Assembly: GCF_014851395.1 (NCBI RefSeq)
Contig: NW_024041150.1
Span: forward strand, 28,571,225-28,635,224
Length of the DNA: 64,000 nucleotides
From: Micropterus salmoides
Lineage: Eukaryota > Chordata > Actinopteri > Centrarchiformes > Centrarchidae
Reading direction: 5' to 3'
The translations under genes were made by a program, and so were the position numbers. Shown piece after piece: positions 58,217 to 64,000 of this stretch (its first letter is position 1; each line of letters starts with the position of its first letter). The notes beneath the pieces are model-generated. The model saw only the letters and a program-made list of their open reading frames with translations, ran no database searches and was not told where the DNA came from.

Positions 58217-59638
58217 CGTCATCCGCTCCATTGTAGCCGACCAGCAGACACAGCATCCGAACGCTCTCCTTATCATTAACGGAGATCTTAACCACGCCAA
58301 AATCTCAAGGACACTGACCAACTTCAAACAGTACGTTACCTGTAACACCAGAGGAGACAAGACCCTGGATCTGCTGTATGCCAATGTTAAAGAGGCACTG
58401 CACTTCCCCCTCTGGGCAAATCTGACCACTATCTGGTACTGCTGACTCCAACGTACAAGCCTGCTGTTAGGAGACAGCCTGTCTCAGCCTGTCTCAGGGG
58501 AGGCCTCCTCGGCCGGAAATTTTCAGTTTGCGTACCAGGCTGACATTAGCGTGGATGACGCCATCATCTACCTGCTTCACAGAGCTTACACCCACCTGGA
58601 GAAGCCACACAGCACTCTCTGGCTAGCTGAGAAGCTCTCTGTGATGCAGGTGGACCAGGACCTGGTGGCCTGGATCACTGACTACCTCAGAGGTCGTGTT
58701 GAGCAACACTGGCACACCCCAAGGAACTGTACTGTCACCGTTTCTCTTCACACTCTACACTTCTGACTTTTGCTTTGACTCTTGGGACGAGCCACCTCCA
58801 GAAGTTCTCAGAAGACTCCTCCATCGTCAGCTATATCACTGATGACAGCGAGCAGGAGTACAGAGACCTGAATGAGAGCTTCATCGAATGGTGTGACAGC
58901 AACCACCTCCAGCTCAACACAAGAAAAACCAAGGAGCAGGTGGTGGACTTACTTACAGAGCAGCAAGAGGCCCCACACCCCTGTTGTGATAAGGGGTGAT
59001 GGGGTAGAGATGGTGGACACCTATAAGTTCCTGGGGGTGCACCTCAAAAACAAACTGGACTGGACAGACAACACCGAGGCCCTCTACAGGAAAGGACAGA
59101 GAAGGCTGTTCTTCCTGAGGAGGCTCAGGTCCTTCAATGTGTGCACCAGGCTGCTGCGGATGTTCTACCAGTCTGTCATCTTCTTCGCTGTGGTGTGCTG
59201 GGGAGGTTAGGTGCGCAAGCTGGTGAAGAAGGCCAGCTTGGTGGTGGGGATGGAACTGGACAGTGTGGAGGCAGTGACTGAGAGGAGGATGAGAGGGAAG
59301 CTGAAAACCATAATGGACAAGCCCTCTCATCCTCTCTATGCTGAGCTGAGGCAGCTCAGGAGCTCCTTCAGCCACAGACTCATCCAGCCCCGAGCCTCAA
59401 AGCCCCTTGGAGGCTCATTTGTGCCGTCAGCCATCAGGTTCTACAACACCACAGCACCAAACTGACAGATTTGTGCCTGATTATATCTGAGACCTTTATC
59501 TGGTTGTAAATAATTATTCTTGATTGTATAGTGTGTTATTAATCTACAATACTGCATCTGTTCTTTTATATTCCTTATGCTGCTAAGTTAACCTAAATTT
59601 CCCCTACGGGGGATGAATAATGTAATATCTTATCTCAT
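58217..59638 (+). mobile_element. Jockey/CR1-group LINE, second copy
   Basis: Counterpart of 18952-20375. A one-base difference (CAGAGCAGC for CAGATGCAGC) near 58958 changes which frame continues into the C-terminal part. Confidence 0.75.
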
Positions 59639-59705
59639 CAAGCAGCTGATCAGCAATCACTTGGACTCATGGACTCACTGTAAGACAACAAACATAATGC
59701 TTATG

Positions 59706-59776
59706 TTCCCTGACCGGGAATCGAACCCGGGCCGCGGCGGTGAGAGCGCCGAATCCTAACCACTAGACCACCAGGA
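59706..59776 (-). tRNA. tRNA-Glu (CTC), one base short in the acceptor stem
   Basis: 71 bases on the minus strand. Same as 20443-20514 except that the 5' acceptor strand reads TCCTGG instead of TCCCTGG. Either a damaged copy or a homopolymer consensus error. Confidence 0.8.
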
Positions 59777-60351
59777 ACCTGGCTAATGCCTGTGATTTCA
59801 CATAGTACACCAGCATGTTCCACCAGCTTGTGCAGGAATGCATGTTTTGGTCATAAAAGTGTCATCTATATCTAAGGAAGTCATAGAAACAGTAGAGGGA
59901 ACACAAACACACATCTCTGCTGATCACAGAAAGATAAACAGACCTGGTTGAATTGAATTTACTGGATTCTCTGTGCCATTTCTGTGTCTGACTTTCTGGC
60001 CAGTTCCATCTGCTCTATGCAGCGTGACGTGGCTTCTGTCAAAAATAGACTAGCTGCGCAGTCATATTCCTTTGGCAGTGGTAGTGTATGTTTTCATGAA
60101 TTTACTTTTAAATGACGCATTCAGCATGATCATAGTTTTGTTTGTGGCTCTCAAGACAAGCCCTTAAGAAGTACTGACTTGCAAATTATCCTTTACTTCT
60201 GAGTACTGAAATCAAATTTTTACATAAGATGTCAGAATTCTTACTTTTTTCTCAGAACTTTGGCTTAAAAAAATCGAAATTCTGAGTTTAAACTCTTTAC
60301 TGAAACAAAATTTTTACATAAAAATACAAGTCATAATCTTTACGTAAAAAT

Positions 60352-61270
60352 TAGGCCTGGGTAACGCGTTAACGGATTAATTAACGGCGAGAATTATTTT
60401 ATCGCGCGTTAACGCAGGCTGGGTTAACATTAAGGCTGGGTGATGCGTTAACACATTAATTAATTAATGCTGACAATTATTTTATTACATGTTGTTTATT
60501 ATTATTGTGAAAGTCTGTTGCTCACTTGCTCTGAATACACATCAAATCCATGGGTCACAGGAGGGGTGGGATGTTGATTAGCCTGCAAATCACCCATCCC
60601 AAACATATAATACAACACATAATACGTTGGATGCAGTGTGAGGGAGAAGTAGATAACAAAAGCAAGACAAGCGATCAAATGCCATAGCGAAGTGGATAGC
60701 TACACACTGCATGCTGATTAGTATTGGGGAAGATGGCGGTCTTATGAACGTTAATTAATTTTCCTCGCATATGCCCCTAAAAAAACTGATACTTGCGAGC
60801 CACCGGAGCGCCGAGAGTGGGCGGGTCGCTCGGTGGCTGCTTGAGTAGCTCATTACAAAAACAAAGACAGCGATGTCAGCAGCTGGAGTGGCGAGACAGA
60901 AGACAGTAGGGAGAAGATAAGGAAGTTGTGGGTTTGGCTAGCTGGCTACAAGGTGTATCAGGTACCTTCTGTTGAAACATGTTCATCTTTTCATAAAATC
61001 GATGTGTTCGTCAATTTCACTTTTCGTCAACTGACCAATCACAGCCTGGATGGGGCGGGACATAAAAATGGTTTGACATGCTCCAGTAAACTTTCAATTG
61101 TTGAACTTGAGCAAGGATTTTATGAATGAAAACATGAAACAGCTGTTTTTCCCCAACTGGAATTAATTTTACACTAATTGTGGGCTACATAGGAAACTAT
61201 TACATAAAATGACAATAGCCTACATATAGTAAAATTAAATAATTTATATATTAACATACTAACAGAATAC
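60352..61270. repeat. GTTAAC-rich repeat region, second copy
   Basis: Counterpart of 21090-22010, starting TAGGCCTGGGTAACGCGTTAA. Confidence 0.4.
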
Positions 61271-62518
61271 TATTAGATTAAAATTGAACTTTTTATCTAC
61301 AATACACTAATTAAAACTACTTTTTCCTCTATGTTGTAGAAAGAACCTCTGCAGTGGAAAGATGCAGATTTCCACTACACGCAGTCTGCCAGTATGTGCT
61401 CCTTCTAGGCTCCTCCTGAGTGATACGTTCCCCTTTTTCTGATTTACTAAAGTTATTGTAAAACTGTATAGTAGTCTTGTTTAGATTAGGTGTATTGTGA
61501 ATCCGTCCCTGGTTCAAAAACTACACAAGCACCAATCACAGTAAAGTATTTTGTGATGACTGATCAGTATTTTAAAAGCTGTTTTCAATGTCTCAAATTT
61601 TCAAAACATCTGTTTCAATATTTTTAAAAGCTTTAACAAAATATTAAGGCTGAGGTGTACAGATACAAGGGTCTTCACTTCCAGTCCTCCAGTTTTTCAT
61701 ACCATACCATAGTTGAACACAAGAAGGAGCACACACGTAGTATAAATATCTGTATAATAAATAGTTTGTAAAACTCTGTTACACCTAAATTTCTTTGTGT
61801 GCTCCTATTTTTTTCATTTAGGAGAACTTGTGCTCCTTGGGAAAGTTAGCATAGAGCCCTGGACCACTTCACCTCACTCAAAAAGGGACACTTGCTACTG
61901 AACATAGACTGTTTCTGCTGCTCCCTGATAAAAGAAAATGTTTCTACTGACACCTGTTCAGAAAAAACCCCAAGAAAACAGATTTATATATGTTACTCAG
62001 AAGGTGCCTGTTATGATGTTATGATCGTGTCACTGGACTGAAAAGGTAATGCCCTGGCAGTGGCAAATAGCTTTGGTTTTATATTTGATTTGATTACATT
62101 AACGTTTAAGTTGAAATTTACAAGAAATATTTTATTGCTACAGTGTAAAGGGAATACTGCTGGTAAAAAGCACCTTATTTGTTTAAAGTGTTTGCAAACC
62201 ATGTTATTGCATTTTTGTGTATATAGCAGTACATAGAGCTGAGCTGAACGATACATCTTATTTTCATTGTCGTCGCGATATGAACATGCGCAATGAACAT
62301 GCGCATCGCAAAAGACTGTCTGAAATGATAAATAAGGAAAAAAGTTTATTACATGCGCCAAGCATTTACACTCCGCATTGTCAACATTTGACCTATCACG
62401 TGTAGCCCTAAAGACATTGTCGGTGCATTCATGCTATTCGCCAATCAGACGAAGCCCCAGGAAACGTCAGCTACGCACAGATTGATTAGTGGAGACGGAG
62501 GAAGGAGAGAAGAGTGAA
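61271..62518. other. Intergenic, second copy, nothing recognised
   Basis: Counterpart of 22011-23285, with a 26-base deletion at 62496/62497. Confidence 0.5.
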
Positions 62519-63586
62519 CAGGGCTCAATGTTAAACTTTTTTGCAACTGGCCCCACCGGGCCAGTGGGGTTTGAAACTTACTGGCCCGAAGACAATTTTT
62601 ACTGGCCTTCCCTTCAAAAAATTAATTATCAGTGTTACAAAACCAAAGACTTTATAAGTTATGTTATTCTGTTAACATGTTTAATTGTTTATTAAACACA
62701 CCCTGGATATAAAAAAAAACTAAACAAAATGTAATCAGTTTTAAATTATTAAAAATTAAAAAAAGTAATAGTAAACAAAACAATTCATTTTAACACAAAA
62801 CAGACTCAAACATGACGTGCTCTCTCTCGCAGACAGCCATCTCTGCACAACTCTATCTGGCTGAAACTGTGCAACCTCTGGTCCCTGAATGCTAATATAT
62901 AATAGCTTCCATAGCATTTTTACAGACAAGCTGCTCCTCCAATCTGTTTTGATTCTCTTCATGGCGCTGAATCCTCGCTCGTGCAGTGTGCATGCTCGTA
63001 AGCATCAGCGCTGAAGTCTCAAAGGCCTGAAGGGCCTATAATTAGCTCTACTAACTCCTTACAAACTATAAAAAAAAAACACAACAACTACTGACCAGCT
63101 CAAAACTAGTCCTTGAGAAGCGCTCCAAGAGCTCTTTCCACATGTGGGAGCCACCTTGTTCCCCCCAGGTTTGTCAGCTTCCACACCTTCTTATGGAAGA
63201 CTTTGCTGAGTGCTTTAAGCTCCCTCCAAGCTTTTGGCGAGTAATAATATTGCTTATACAGGTCTCTGAAGAGCTCAGTCACCTGAATGAAAAGGCAATA
63301 AAACATTTCTGGTTGGCACATAATTTTTATTTCATTTTTTAAATGTAATTCATGGAGTAACACGGAGGAGAGTGGAGACCCTCCGACGTTTCCCAACCAT
63401 CACTGGGGCTCCATCTGAAAATATTATTTGGGCTCCCGTCTTTAAGCATCCGAACATAGACCCCCTCAAGGTCACAGACACTTGAATCAGTGCCAGCATC
63501 TGCCAACACACTTATGACTTTTGCTCTCCTCAGGTCCTCCAAGAAGGGCCCCCAGGGATCTTGGAGGATAACCATAGCAAACCTAT
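62519..63586 (-). pseudogene. ZNF862-like hAT transposase, C-terminal part, second copy
   Basis: Counterpart of 23286-24348. The frame is slightly better here: a minus-strand stretch with LTNLGGTRWLPHVERALG (63200-63115) and MKRIKTDWRSSLSVKMLW (62962-62905) are readable, which firms up the hAT assignment. It is interrupted at 63586 by the BEL LTR. Confidence 0.7.
63582..63586. repeat. BEL/Pao target-site duplication, left, second copy
   Basis: CCTAT before the LTR, as in the first copy. The insertion is shared by both copies. Confidence 0.85.
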
Positions 63587-64000
63587 TGTATGAGTCATTT
63601 TCATTCTGTATTATTTTATGTAATTCTTGTCTTGTGCCACTAGGGGGCTGTATGTGCTTTGCAGTTCAGCTGATCTCGAGTCATGGAGGTGTGGGTTATT
63701 TACGTAGAGGAAACCCAGACACAGGTGTTGCTGATTTGGGAAGCAAACAGTTTTTGACTGTGCTAGCGTCTAGCCTGGGGGTGAGCAAGGCACGACGGTG
63801 TTGGTTACATGTATTACGAGCAAAGATAATGCCACTGTATGAGATATGGAGGAAAATAAACTTGCTAGTTAATAGTAACATTACCGAAGTCCCCGTTTGA
63901 TATTTAAGACGCTGCACGGGCACACGTCTAAACTTAATCCGCTGTATTAGCAACCAGTTACTAGACTATGTTAGGACTTAGTCAGTACATTTAAGGTCAA
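63587..64000 (+). mobile_element. BEL/Pao 5' LTR and first internal bases, second copy
   Basis: The LTR is 63587-63989 (403 bases, TGTATGAG to CAGTACA) with the hAT site empty (GGCACGACGGTGTTGG), followed by the first 11 bases of the internal region. The rest of the element lies beyond the window. Confidence 0.92.

Larger units (their letters stand above)
44136..64000 (+). repeat. Second copy of the ~20-kb direct duplication
   Basis: Collinear with 4855-28199 from the first base after the gap to the end of the window, in the same orientation. Differences seen: loss of one GCT codon in a GBA2 exon, about 20 or more single-base or dinucleotide indels often in homopolymers, (GA)11 versus (GA)9, a 26-base deletion at 62496/62497, and no hAT element in the LTR. 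The segment continues past the window. Confidence 0.95.

Overview
The window comes from a ray-finned (teleost) fish nuclear genome. It holds a split vertebrate gene with GT-AG introns (GBA2), nuclear tRNA genes, and a repeat set typical of teleosts: Tc1, hAT, L2/CR1-like LINEs, BEL/Pao and Penelope-like elements. There are no prokaryotic features such as operons or ribosome binding sites, and no CRISPR array. One 500-base run of N (43636-44135) is a scaffold gap.

Layout. 1-860 is the end of a decayed Tc1-like transposon. 899-9141 carries the last ten coding exons of GBA2 (non-lysosomal glucosylceramidase, GH116). Every exon phase closes and both catalytic residues are present, but the 5' part of the gene lies left of the window. 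Its introns are loaded with transposons, including a TIR-complete Tc1 element (5885-7435) inserted ten bases past an unusual GC donor. From 9142 to about 23285 there is 3' UTR, one unassigned candidate exon (11680-11907), composite hAT-type elements, an L2-like LINE, a second LINE and a tRNA-Glu gene.

23286-37020 is a nested transposon stack. A minus-strand hAT element (ZNF862-like) is split by a BEL/Pao LTR retrotransposon (24349-36305, 5-bp target duplication CCTAT). That element's 5' LTR is split by a second, BED-finger hAT element (24560-27989, 8-bp duplication CACGACGG). Its reverse transcriptase is split by a Penelope-like element (32105-33177, 12-bp duplication) a few bases before the YMDD motif. 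38010-40109 is a cluster of six tRNA-Asn and tRNA-Lys genes on both strands. 40110-43635 has little that can be named.

After the gap, 44136-64000 repeats 4855-28199 almost base for base: the last four GBA2 exons, the same transposons, the same tRNA-Glu, and the BEL 5' LTR. Differences seen are mostly 1-4 base indels, a microsatellite length change, a 26-bp indel, and absence of the 3.4-kb hAT element from the LTR. This looks like either a recent segmental duplication or, more likely in my reading, two haplotypes placed in tandem by the assembler. I see no sign of a new multi-gene system. The most informative content is the duplication/haplotype question, the datable transposon nesting, and the GC-AG intron with an adjacent Tc1.
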